The position numbers and the translations under genes are program-made. DNA of 64,000 nucleotides from Trachythela sp. YZ-2020 (lineage: Eukaryota; Cnidaria; Anthozoa; Malacalcyonacea; Clavulariidae), in contig JADLSH010000078.1 in assembly GCA_016169945.1 (NCBI GenBank), positions 434,001 through 498,000 of the forward strand. Reading direction: 5' to 3'. The notes below the pieces were generated by a model, which made no database searches, was not told the origin of the DNA, and saw nothing but the letters and a program-made list of their open reading frames with translations. The stretch's first letter is position 1, and each line of letters begins with the position of its first letter. Of the stretch, positions 11,122-20,930 are shown in pieces.

Positions 11122-13297
11122 TTAAAAAAAGTTACTTAAATTGTTTTTGAATCGTAAAAGACTGTCCGAACTCACAATTTCTGCAGGAAGTGAATTCCAC
11201 TCCCTGATCGTGCGGGCAAAAAAAGAAAATTTAAAAACATCCTTAGTGATTCTAGGAATTCTATATTTAAAACTGTGGCTACCACGAGTTCTGGTTTCAT
11301 TGTTTAACTGCAGGTAGTTATCAGTTGCAATGTCAGCAAGATTGTGGGAGAATTTATACAAGAATGTCAGTCTTGCTTTCTTTCTTCTCATTTCTAAACT
11401 TTCCCATTCCAGATTTTTAATCATATCAGTGACACTTGCCGTACGATTGTAATTCTTTGAACAGAAACGTTCTGCCTTTCTTTGTACTCTTTCCAAAGCA
11501 TCCTTATCTTTTTTGAGATGAGGATCCCAGGCTGTACTTGCGTATTCCAGCTTAGGTCGCACAATGGATTTATATGCGGTTTCTCTCACTTGTTTTGGGC
11601 AGTTCCACAGATTACGTCGCACCACCCCCAACACTTTTTGTCGCTTTACTTGTCACCGACGAAATGTGAAGATTCCATTTCAGTTTACTGGTGATGGTAA
11701 TGCCCAAGTAAGATATTTCTTCAACTTGATCTAGCTCTACTCCACAAAACATATATCTCTTTTGGGGTGGGTACTTTTTGTTTGAGATGGATAAAATTTT
11801 ACATTTTGCGGGGTTATATTCCATCTGCCACAGACTTTGCCACTGTTCTAGTTTATGTAGATCTTCCTGCAGATGGTCGCAATTTGAGTCACTTGTAATG
11901 ACACCATATAATAACGCATCATCTGCAAAAAGCTTCACAGTGGACTGCAAGTTGTCAGGCAAGTCATTAATGTACAATAGGAACAGAAGTGGTCCGAGCA
12001 CTGTACTTTGGGGAACTCCTGACGTCACAGGTAAGGGCGTAGATATTTCGCCTTCACAGACAACAGACTGATATCGTTGTGTGAGAAAGGATTCAAACCA
12101 AGCAAGAAATTCTCCACAAATTCCATAATAATGCAATTTCTTCAGAAGACGTTGGTGCGGTACCTTGTCGAACGCTTTTGAGAAATCCAGAACGGCAGCA
12201 TGGGTCGACTCACCACGTTGAATTGTATTCGCCAGATCATGTATGGTTATTATAAGTTGGGTATCTGTTGATCTTTTTGCCCTGAATCCATGTTGACAGT
12301 CCGTTAGCACGTTATTTTGTTCCAAATGTTTCATAACGTGACTATGGATTATGTGCTCTAATATCTTAGAGGCAATACAAGTTAGTGAGATTGGTCGATA
12401 ATTTGCTGGCTCCGATTTTTTCCCTTTTTTGAAAATGTCACATATGTTTGCACTTTTCCACTTTGAAGGTACAGTTCCCGTGTCTATAGAGCATTGGTAA
12501 ATATCGGTTAACATGGGTGAAATTTCTTGAGCATATTCCTTTAGAAACCAAGCTGGAATAGTATCTGGACCACAGGCCTTGTTTGTTTTTAATGAAAGTA
12601 ACTGCTTAGTAACACCAGAAACTGAAATATTGATTGATCCTATTGCTGGTTTTGGACTACTTCCTACTGTTGGGATATTCGTGAGGTTTTCGTCGGTAAA
12701 AACAGAAGAGAATTGTTTGTTAAGAATTTCAGACTTGGTTTCTCCATCGCTAATTATTTTTCCAGCAACTTCTAGATCTGCTACACCTACGTCGTCTTGT
12801 TTTAGTTGTTTAACGTAAGACCAGAAACGCTTTGGATTTTCTTCAATTGCATCCCCAAGATACTCCGAGACATAGGTATCTCTGGCAGATTTCAAACTCT
12901 TGTGCAATTTCTTCCTGGCAGCGCGGAACTGGTGCCAATGTGATGGATTTCCTGATTTCTTGGCCTTGTTGTATAATCTTTGCTTAGCTCTCCCTTCGCG
13001 TCTCAGTTGACGATTAAACTAGGGTAGGTTGTGCCGTGAGCTAGTCATCTTATGTGGAATATGCTTGTCCATGATGCGACGTACATTTTGTTCAAACTTA
13101 TCCCACTTACTGTTTACCGTTTCTTCTTTGGTGTTTGTCATAAGATCGCCAGAAAGTTCTTTCAGTTCTTCCTTTATACGGGTACAATCAGCTCTTTTTC
13201 TACAATAGATCTTGCGTTTTACATTCCGTTTCTTTTTGCAAGACGGTCGCACAGCTAGTGAATAGCACCATATCATGATCACTAATTCCAGGTACAA
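11122..13297 (-). pseudogene. LINE reverse transcriptase and C-terminal domain, broken by one stop and one frameshift
   Basis: From 13,297 the frame covers the linker; it meets an amber codon at 13,019-13,021 where Trp is expected. It stays open in the same frame to 11,612 and carries NKACGPDTIPAWFLKE, ANYRPISLT, VLDFSKAFDKVPH, SGVPQSTVLGPLLF and the FADD active site. Near 11,630 it shifts frame into the C-terminal region (RPKLEYASTAWDPH, FARTIREWNSLP) ending at 11,122. GVPQG has become GVPQS. This is the standard RT and thumb layout of CR1/L2-like LINEs. Confidence 0.9.
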
Positions 13298-14561
13298 CTG
13301 TTACGTTGCCCACAATATTCTTATTGTTAGACAATACAAGATCTAGAATGCTTTGTGTTTCTCCTTGTCTTCTTGTGGGTTCTTGGACAAATTGGGTTAA
13401 ATCATGTTCATCAATTATTTCGAGTAATCTCTCAGATGTATTGCAGGTACTGTAAACTTCGGGTTTTTGCCAATCGATATCAGGTGCATTAAAATCCCCC
13501 GCAACTATGACATTATTCTTGTGGATATTGTCGTGCATCTTCAATAGTGATGCATCTAATTCGACAAGACTCTCCATATCCAACGAATTAGGTCGATAAT
13601 AAGAACAAAAGAAAATCGATTTCGACTTTTTGCCAGCCAGTTGACACTGTGTCCAGATTATTTCACATTCAGTGTCCAAATCAGTGCGATGGGTCATAAT
13701 TATATCTTTCTTTACCGCTTGAAAGACTCCGCCGCCGTGGCTATCGGTAATTCGATCTTTCCTAAAGATATTGTATGTTTTCGGAAAGATTTCGCTGCTT
13801 CCAATGTTAGAATTTAGCCATGATTCTGTTCCTAAAATGATATCTGGATTATGTTCGCTAATCACAGTCGCGATATCAGCAACTTTATTTTTTACGCTTT
13901 GACAGTTAATTAATAAACATGACATGCTGTTATGCTTGAGTTGCCTTCGGCTTCGGTTCTTGTTATGATTATTATAAACATGGCTTTGAGTTGGCAAAAA
14001 AGCTTGATAAACCTCTTCGCGAAGCGGTGCAAAATAATTTTCCGAACAGAGTGAATCCAAAGAACCACAGCGAGACGAGTTCAACTGATTTGGTTTATCA
14101 CACTGTGGGCATAACCACACACACGACGAGTTTGTCAAGATATTGCTCATTTCATTCGGCATTTGGCGGCAGTTTATGTGAAACCATGCGTTGCATTGGT
14201 CACACTGGATTCCCCCTTGATTTGATTTTACTTGGTTTGAACATATACCACAACTAGGCCATTTATCACCTGGGTTTATCTCTATATCTCCTCCAAGGAG
14301 AAGTAGAATGTAAAATAGTGAAGGAATGTTCGCCGAACATAATTGTGAGCCGTTCATATTGTTTGCTCGATAGATCATACGATACAGAGCTTGCTTTCCA
14401 AGTGGCAAAGCTTCATTTGGTGCCAAAGGGGAGCAAAACATAAACTCCTTAGTTCCATGACGGTCCATGTGATGAAATTTAACAGTGCTGCACCATTTTT
14501 GTTTCGAAATCAAAGCGAGAAACACTATTAAAACCGGAGCCCAAAATTGCGTGACCGCCAT
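13200..14561 (-). CDS. LINE ORF 5' part: 2A-like motif, PHD finger, endonuclease
   Basis: The frame has 453 codons and a clear ATG. Residues 5-20 are hydrophobic. Residues 83-99 read YILLLLGGDIEINPGD, a 2A-type ribosome-skipping motif in which the final Pro of NPGP is Asp. Residues 104-157 form a PHD-type zinc finger (CGIC...CDQCNAWFH...C...CPQC). Residues 215-440 are an exonuclease/endonuclease/phosphatase domain with NCQS, TESWL, SYYRP, AGDFNAPDIDW, LDLVLSN and SDHDMV motifs. The final SDHD catalytic motif is present; just beyond it a frameshift ends the frame, and the RT continues in another. CR1-clade LINEs with N-terminal 2A-like sequences are known. Confidence 0.85.
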   Translation of the reverse strand: MAVTQFWAPVLIVFLALISKQKWCSTVKFHHMDRHGTKEFMFCSPLAPNEALPLGKQALYRMIYRANNMNGSQLCSANIPSLFYILLLLGGDIEINPGDKWPSCGICSNQVKSNQGGIQCDQCNAWFHINCRQMPNEMSNILTNSSCVWLCPQCDKPNQLNSSRCGSLDSLCSENYFAPLREEVYQAFLPTQSHVYNNHNKNRSRRQLKHNSMSCLLINCQSVKNKVADIATVISEHNPDIILGTESWLNSNIGSSEIFPKTYNIFRKDRITDSHGGGVFQAVKKDIIMTHRTDLDTECEIIWTQCQLAGKKSKSIFFCSYYRPNSLDMESLVELDASLLKMHDNIHKNNVIVAGDFNAPDIDWQKPEVYSTCNTSERLLEIIDEHDLTQFVQEPTRRQGETQSILDLVLSNNKNIVGNVTVVPGISDHDMVLFTSCATVLQKETECKTQDLL

Positions 14562-15000
14562 AGTTCAGTTCAACTTAATAATCAACTTATGAGTATTAAA
14601 ATACGTCAATACAGAGTAAAATATAAATAAGGATAAGTCTTTATTAATCGACAGTTATACAGTAGATATCCAATTCATAGATAAATTGTGTGGCGCCGTG
14701 GCGGTAGGCAAAGAAAATTAAGCAGCAAAGACATGCAGCAATAGCTTCTTGACATGTTGTATTTCTAGAGTCTCGCCTAAAATATAAAGTAAAAAAATTA
14801 CCTTCAGATGATAGTTCTTGGTCCATATCATCCATGGATGGATAATTTGGCCATTTTCTGCCAGGCGCAACTAATTCCCGTCGCGTCCTCCCCAAGCACC
14901 CCTGCGCGGTCGCTCAGCATAACCACTGATCTATATAAAACACTGGAGTAGTGCATTTTTTATCTCTTTTGCGCCTGGGTACGAGGCTGCCTGCGTGGCA

Positions 15001-15569
15001 TGTTAGCCACACATTTCAAGACGCCAAATATGTCGCTAAAATTGCGATCTGACCGCGCGGGCTACCCTGGGTCGAGGGAAAATGTGGCCCATGCATTAAC
15101 TCACCTGAATGTTTCTATTACTCCAGAATTTCTAGGGAAATACTTTATTGTGCAAAGCAATTTGGCAAAGCAAATAGAAATCCTCGTCGCCAGCCGCCAG
15201 GGCTCACTTGTTGCTCACCGCAGTGGCTCTGCATGGGACCAGCTGTTAATGTCCATCCAATTTCCGACGGGAAGGCTATAATTTCTGCCGAGCGTGAGCG
15301 AGGCAGGACACTATTCTTGACGTGCTAAGGTTTCTTCAGAGTTCACGCGACCCAATCTCTTGCGCGGATCTATGCATAGTCGAGAAGTCGACTTTGCGTC
15401 GGGTGTCCAGATGTCTGTCCATTTTCCGGGGAGAAAGTTGAGCTTCAAGTCACTTTTAAAATTAAGGGGAGTAAACAAGATATTTTAATTGCATGCGCAC
15501 GCATGTTTCGTTCTATCCTTGTGCTCTATACGGATGCAAAAGATTAAACATTTTCAGAAAAACTCAGGT
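15001..15569. other. Flank between RecQ transposon and split-repeat element
   Basis: An ORF at 15,000-15,281 starts at the target duplication and has no recognisable domain. I do not support a gene here. Confidence 0.35.
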
Positions 15570-15649
15570 ATTCTAAGTGTAACCATGCGAAACACAGGGT
15601 ATAAAAGACTGAGTCTACATTCACTCTGGGTCAGTTTGTTAAACGAGAC
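15570..15649 (+). promoter_or_regulatory. A1 terminal repeat with TATA promoter
   Basis: This 80-bp block holds GGGTATAAAAGACTGAG, a textbook TATA box, about 70 bp upstream of the ATG at 15,675. It is about 97% identical to the block at 20,647. Confidence 0.7.
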
Positions 15650-15674
15650 TCCGGGTGTCACTCTATTCTTGGAC

Positions 15675-15812
15675 ATGGCCGAACCCGTAGACGTACCAGT
15701 CGTTTTGCCACCGCAGCTACCTAATCCAGCTCCAGACGAGAACCCACCAGCAGTTGAAGTGGGACAGCACGAGGCCGAACCTCAGCCACAGGCTCAGGCA
15801 CAGCCAGTACAG
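15675..15812 (+). CDS. First exon, Pro/Gln-rich N-terminus (gag-type?)
   Basis: The frame opens with ATG at 15,675 (GGACATGG context), 46 codons that end exactly at an AG|GTATGT donor. The peptide starts MAEPVDVPVVLPPQ and ends in a Gln/Ala-Pro run. Its position just after the TATA-bearing repeat makes it the likely start of the element's ORF1, spliced over the minisatellite to the zinc-knuckle region. The continuing reading frame (to 15,977) is rich in Cys and looks like intron read-through. Confidence 0.45.
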
Positions 15813-16465
15813 GTATGTTGTTGTTTCAAGAAGTGTTTACGTGCACTTTGGGATCTTTGTTGCCCGTGTGAGGCTGCTCGGCACGTGTATCTTGTGTTTT
15901 TCTTGGTTTATGCTTTGCGTTTCGAATCGGCCAGGCGTTTGTTCAATTCCAGGGCGATCGGACGCCTATCGAAGTGAAATTTTTCAGGCGCTAGGTCATG
16001 TCTTTGGTCTTGTAAGCACATTACGCAATTGACTTAAGCTGTTCCGCTTCGCTTTCCTGCTATCTCGGCGGAGCCCATGCGTATCGTATAGTAAAATATT
16101 TGTTTGATTTGGCCTTACCTTAGTGTGTTAGTCTTGCGGTAATTTACTCGGCGAGCGAAACACGGTTTTTCCAGTTTGTTACGACCATTTGTGCAGATAG
16201 TTGGATAATACAGTGTGCAGTATATCAGTATTCTAATTGATTGTAGCTGCGCGTTTACGCATTCTACATACATGGGTTTAGTTATGCTTGGTTGAATCGT
16301 TCATTTTCTGTACCTTTTGCAATAAGTGAGTCGGGTTCCTTTCACATGAATCATGGGTTTCATGTTTAATCTCCCGCTACAGTTAAGAACCACGATCCGT
16401 TGTCTAGCGTTAGGGCCGCCCCGATCGTGCCTTAGTGTTCAGTTTAATTTGCGATGGGTCGTGAA

Positions 16466-18345
16466 CATAGTTTATTGGGTTACGGCCAATTTACGGTTGT
16501 GTATGAAAAAAGTGTATTGGTTGTGGCCAATTTACAACTGTGCATGAAAGTATAATGTATTGGTTGAGGCCAATTTACAGTTGTGTATGAATACAGTGTA
16601 TTGGTTGTGGCCAATTTACAACTGTGCATGAAAGTATAATGTATTGGTTGAGGCCAATTTACAGCTGTGTATGAATACAGTGTATTGGTTGTGGCCAATT
16701 TACAACTGTGCATGAAAGTATAATGTATTGGTTGAGGCCAATTTACAGTTGTGTATGAATACAGTGTATTGGTTGTGGCCAATTTACAACTGTGCATGAA
16801 AGTATAATGTATTGGTTGAGGCCGATTTACAGCTGTGTATGAATACAGTGTATTGGTTGTGGCCAATTTACAACTGTGCATGAAAGTATAATGTATTGGT
16901 TGAGGCCAATTTACAGCTGTGTATGAATACAGTGTATTGGTTGTGGCCAATTTACAACTGTGCATGAAAGTATAATGTATTGGTTGAGGCCAATTTACAG
17001 TTGTGTATGAATACAGTGTCATGGTTGTGGCCAATTTACAACTGTGCATGAAAGTATAATGTATTGGTTGAGGCCAATTTACAGCTGTGTATGAATACAG
17101 TGTATTGGTTGTGGCCAATTTACAACTGTGCATGAAAGTATAATGTATTGGTTGAGGCCAATTTACAGTTGTGTATGAATACAGTGTATTGGTTGTGGCC
17201 AATTTACAACTGTGCATGAAAGTATAATGTATTGGTTGAGGCCAATTTACAGTTGTGTATGAATACAGTGTATTGGTTGTGGCCAATTTACAACTGTGCA
17301 TGAAAGTATAATGTATTGGTTGAGGCCAATTTACAGTTGTGTATGAATACAGTGTATTGGTTGTGGCCAATTTACAACTGTGCATGAAAGTATAATGTAT
17401 TGGTTGAGGCCAATTTACAGTTGTGTATGAATACAGTGTCATGGTTGTGGCCAATTTACAACTGTGCATGAAAGTATAATGTATTGGTTGAGGCCAATTT
17501 ACAGCTGTGTATGAATACAGTGTATTGGTTGTGGCCAATTTACAACTGTGCATGAAAGTATAATGTATTGGTTGAGGCCAATTTACAGTTGTGTATGAAT
17601 ACAGTGTATTGGTTGTGGCCAATTTACAACTGTGCATGAAAGTATAATGTATTGGTTGAGGCCAATTTACAGCTGTGTATGAATACAGTGTATTGGTTGT
17701 GGCCAATTTACAACTGTGTATGAAAGTATAGTGTATTGGTTGAGGCCAATTTACAGTTGTGTATGAATAAAGTGTATTGGTTGAAGCCAATTTACAACTG
17801 TGTATAAGTATAATGTATTGGTTGAAGCCAATTTACAGTTGTGTATGAATACAGTGTCATGGTTGTGGCCAATTTACAACTGTGCATGAAAGTATAATGT
17901 ATTGGTTGAGGCCAATTTACAGTTGTGTATGAATACAGTGTATTGGTTGTGGCCAATTTACAACTGTGCATGAAAGTATAATGTATTGGTTGAGGCCAAT
18001 TTACAGCTGTGTATGAATACAGTGTATTGGTTGTGGCCAATTTACAGTTGTGTATGAATAAAGTGTATTGGTTGAGGCCAATTTACAGTTGTGTATGAAT
18101 AAAGTGTATTGGTTGAAGCCAATTTACAACTGTGTATAAGTATAATGTATTGGTTGAAGCCAATTTACAGTTGTGTATGAATACAGTGTCATGGTTGTGG
18201 CCAATTTACAACTGTGCATGAAAGTATAATGGATTGGTTGAGGCCAATTTACAGTTGTGTATGAATAAAGTGTCTTGGTTGAGGCCAATTTACAACTATG
18301 TATGGAAGTATAATCTATTGGCTGTGGCCAATTTACAGCTGGGAA
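16466..18345. repeat. Minisatellite, 84-bp unit made of two 41-43-bp halves, about 22 copies
   Basis: Each half contains ATTGGTTG(T/A)GGCCAATTTACA followed by an ACTGTGCATGAAAG or TTGTGTATGAATAC variant. Because 84 is a multiple of three, the array stays open as a 28-residue repeat on the minus strand. That frame is a by-product with no start context, and I do not call it a gene. Copies in the centre are almost identical while the edges are diverged, the usual sign of homogenisation by unequal exchange. Confidence 0.97.
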
Positions 18346-18940
18346 CCAATATTAATAGTGTATTAGGTATGAAAATCATGTGTTCGTTGAGGCCAATATT
18401 TAGTCCTATATTTGCCTATCATATACTGTATTGGTTCAGACCATTTGCAACTTTGAACGTAAATAACGTGTGTTTGCCGCCAGTTTACATATTGGTATAT
18501 GCGTACCATGTACTTGGTGAGAGCAATTTTTCAAATTGTGTAGACGTTCAATTGGTGCGGCTGTTTACAGTCATGATGAATATATTGTATTGTATGGTTG
18601 AGCCTAATTAAAGCTGGGCATGCGTTTCACGCTTTGTTTGAGGCAATATTGTAATGTATTTGAATATCTGAGTTATAACAGTTGTTTTACTTTTGAGTTG
18701 ATGTTAATTTTCTTTGGGGACTCGTTGAATTAATTCGTGAATTGTTGAATTAATTCGTGGAATTAATTAGTGCCTTTGTCGTTGGTTAACTACGGCCACT
18801 TTTGGTTTATGTTTGGCTGTTGGATTCCTTATCGTTATCTACGGGTTTATATGTACATCGATAGTTACAATTGTAGTTGTGTGTGCATAGTGCTTATTGG
18901 TTACGGCAATTTTTCTCGTTTTGGATTTGGCATGATTTAG
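18346..18940. repeat. Diverged 40-46-bp relatives of the minisatellite unit
   Basis: The spacing of (T)TGG...CCAAT-like pairs continues to about 18,620 with heavy divergence (for example TTGAGGCCAATATTTAG, TTGGTTCAGACCATTTG), and a last hint occurs near 18,897 (ATTGGTTACGGCAATTT). This is the decayed margin from which the central array was amplified. Confidence 0.7.
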
Positions 18941-19099
18941 GTATGGTTTTTAGACCAGTTTTAACAGCGTTGCCATGGCTGGTGGGGAGCCGTACTATGA
19001 GTTTATGTACATTAAGCTATAGCGTGGGTTTTCCTCCTCTTAGATTGAGGAACATTTAAGGGTTTTGAAATAAGAGGTCCAGACCTTAAGAGCAGATCG

Positions 19100-19565
19100 T
19101 TCTCCGTCGGGAGGAGTGGATGCTGCATTACAATTTGTCCGCCAGCTTGCTTTGGCTCCTCTCAGGCTTCGGGATCCGACGATATGATTGCCTCAGCACT
19201 TCAAACCTTAGCTGACCAGGCAAGGTGTGCAGACAATCCAAAGGCGGCCGAATTTGAAGCCATTTTGCGCCATGCCAGACGAAGCCGTTGATTTATTGGT
19301 CAGAGTATGGGGAGGTAATCGTCAGGTTGCTTGGCACAAAAGAAGAGATTGTTGTTGCGTCAACCATCGCAAAGATGACGAGGAACACCAGTCGACAGAC
19401 TCCAGCCCACCCATATTGTCGCCAGACTAGAGGTCGAGGGTTTGGTTGGCGTTCAGGTCGCGGTAGTGCGAATCCTGCAACATCAGTGTGTTTTAATTGT
19501 GGCCGTACTGGTCATTTCCAACGACATTGCCCGGCGCGAAATTCCAACGCTTACTTTGAACATTA
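19100..19565 (+). pseudogene. Gag-like region with CCHC zinc knuckle
   Basis: A first frame (ATG at 19,184) encodes a helical segment rich in Ala (QTLADQARCADNPKAAEF) and stops at about 19,289. The second frame (19,288-19,566) contains an Arg/Gly stretch and then CFNCGRTGHFQRHC, a perfect CCHC knuckle, and stops 12 codons later. A frameshift or missing splice separates the two. CCHC knuckles bind the element RNA in gag-type proteins. It lies downstream of the probable intron that holds the minisatellite. Confidence 0.65.
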
Positions 19566-20576
19566 GTGTGTGTCATTCAGAAATTGTACGTTTTTTGTTG
19601 ACAATATATTCTTGATCATTTGCCTGTGGCTTATTTTCTATTTGGCTATGGGGGGTTTTTGTTGATGAGAGTATTGGAGTGGTTGTTTTTGTTGACATTA
19701 CGCTTTATAATAGGGCGACATACATCCTCCTTAATACATTAGGTTGGTATTTTAATTTCTGTGTCTGCACATGATTGTATTGATTGAGTTGGCCTGGTTC
19801 TGCCGGCACCGTCATGTCGATAATGGTTGGGCTGCAGTTTTGGTTGTTGTTTATTTTCCCCTACCTGTACATTTTGCCTAAAACATCCGTACACGTTGGA
19901 TAAGGAATCTTCCTCTGCAAGTTTTGACTTAATCCAGCAAGATTTCCGTGGGACGAATTTTTTCCTTTGTGTTTCTCCTCGCCATTGCTGGACCTAGGTG
20001 CGGGCTTTCTACAGCCTCGTATGCCCCGCGAGGGGTTGCCTAGGGCCGACAATGGAGTGGGCGAACTCACCGGGTCTCGGGTCGATATTTCGCTTTTACC
20101 GGAGTCCTATTTTTCTTAAGGGTACTTCCGCTCCAAAGCGCGCGCCAAAGAATTAGTAACGACCAGTCGTTTTACAGTGGGCATCACCCGAGGCCAAGTA
20201 TCCAATGATGTGATTGGCAGGGCTCGTCCGTGTCTATTGTCAGCCCTAGACCGTCTCCGCTGATGATGTCGCGTGGACAGGTTTTACCTAGCCCACGGGG
20301 CGTAATTTTCCGTGACCGTTCCTCATTTGTTCCTGGGGTTTATATAGACGCTTTTGAGGAGAGTTTTGGGGGAGAAAGTTTTGGGTTATGAGGGTTGGAA
20401 CCGTTCTTCTAGTTCCGCCACAATCTTTTAGACGCTTTTGAGGAGAGTTTTGGGGGAGAAAGTTTTGGGTTATGAGGTTTTGGTATGGGTTTAAGTTACG
20501 GGTAGTGGTTAGGTTTGTATGGGTGAGATGAGGCCCAGCCTCAAATTACAATCCTAATCCGTATAGTCTGGCGACA
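19566..20576. other. Non-coding internal region of the split-repeat element
   Basis: No supported ORF. It becomes GC-richer from 19,980 to 20,330 and ends in a short duplication and then B1. RT, RNase H and recombinase genes would be expected here in a complete element. Confidence 0.5.
20345..20478. repeat. Tandem duplication of a 49-bp block, 85-bp period
   Basis: AGACGCTTTTGAGGAGAG through GGGTTATGAGG occurs at 20,345-20,393 and again at 20,430-20,478 without visible change. Confidence 0.95.
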
Positions 20577-20651
20577 GGGCTCGCATTTCCCATAACTCTC
20601 TTCCTGTAAGCCTATGGAAGCATTGTTGCAGTTAGAATAGATTACTATTCT
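20577..20651 (+). repeat. B1 terminal repeat
   Basis: GGGCTCGCATTTCCC through GATTACTATTCT; identical in the readable sequence to 21,579-21,653. Its last bases overlap the start of A2. Confidence 0.9.
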
Positions 20652-20726
20652 AAGTGTAACCATGCGTAACATAGGGTATAAAAGACTGAGTCTACATTCA
20701 CTCTGGGTCAGTTTGTTAAACGAGAC
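20647..20726 (+). promoter_or_regulatory. A2 terminal repeat with TATA promoter
   Basis: Second copy of the block at 15,570, again with GGGTATAAAAGACTGAG. It abuts B1, which defines the split-repeat arrangement. Confidence 0.7.
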
Positions 20727-20930
20727 GCTCTTGGGTACGGCGTGATTGACCTAACGGGGGAAGGTTATAATATTGGCTGTTGTTTATTGTCCATATAATC
20801 TTTAGTTTAGTTTGATGTAGTGTTATTATTATTTCATTTGCAATGTGTTTTTTGTTTTGTTTTGTTTTTTTCTGTTATTTTGGGGCGGGGGGTGCTTTCG
20901 TTTCACTCCCACCCTCCCCTCCCCAACGAC

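Larger units (their letters stand above)
10966..14600 (-). mobile_element. Nearly full-length LINE of the CR1/L2 type
   Basis: It encodes, in order on the minus strand, a hydrophobic N-terminus with a 2A-like motif, a PHD finger, an apurinic-type endonuclease, a reverse transcriptase and a C-terminal domain. Only three lesions are visible: a frameshift near 13,250, a TGG-to-TAG nonsense at 13,019-13,021 and a frameshift near 11,630. The 3' end is a (TAGATG)n-type microsatellite at about 10,969-10,988. It inserted into the leftward gene of the RecQ transposon, so it is younger than that element. Confidence 0.9.
10683..14835 (-). pseudogene. Second gene of the RecQ transposon (two exons recognised), function unknown
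   Basis: Near the right TIR an ATG at 14,835 starts an acidic segment (MDDMDQELSSE) ending at a GTAATT donor after 14,802. An exon at 10,825 follows a TTTTAACAG acceptor, and the phase matches exactly: the leftover G plus AA makes Glu, then SVNSDDEFN. It continues through a HCHSIEDYEILLLKRGPTW block to about 10,683. The intron contains the later LINE insertion. The gene runs toward the helicase gene and is cut off where the two meet. It could be the transposase start or an accessory protein; I do not recognise the domain. Confidence 0.5.
9160..14989. mobile_element. TIR transposon carrying a RecQ-like helicase, 9-bp TSD
   Basis: The ends are inverted: CAGCCTCGTACCCAGGC at 9160 and its complement finishing at 14989. 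Further subterminal similarity includes a GTGCTTGGGGAGGACGCG block on both sides. The element is flanked by the perfect direct repeat CCTGCGTGG (9151-9159 and 14990-14998). Inside are a broken RecQ-like helicase reading rightward and exons of a second gene reading leftward. Both lose their 3' halves in the middle, as expected for an internal deletion derivative. A 3.6-kb LINE inserted later between the leftward gene's exons. Mutator-like elements also make 9-bp duplications, but no MULE transposase is visible. Confidence 0.85.

Noticed and set aside
15000..15281. 93-codon ORF starting next to the RecQ transposon
   Set aside because: Starts inside the target duplication and shows no domain; length alone is not enough in this GC-richer patch.
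16480..18040. Long minus-strand ORFs (436 and 82 codons) over the minisatellite
   Set aside because: They follow purely from an 84-bp unit without a stop in that frame; there is no start context, splice site or domain.
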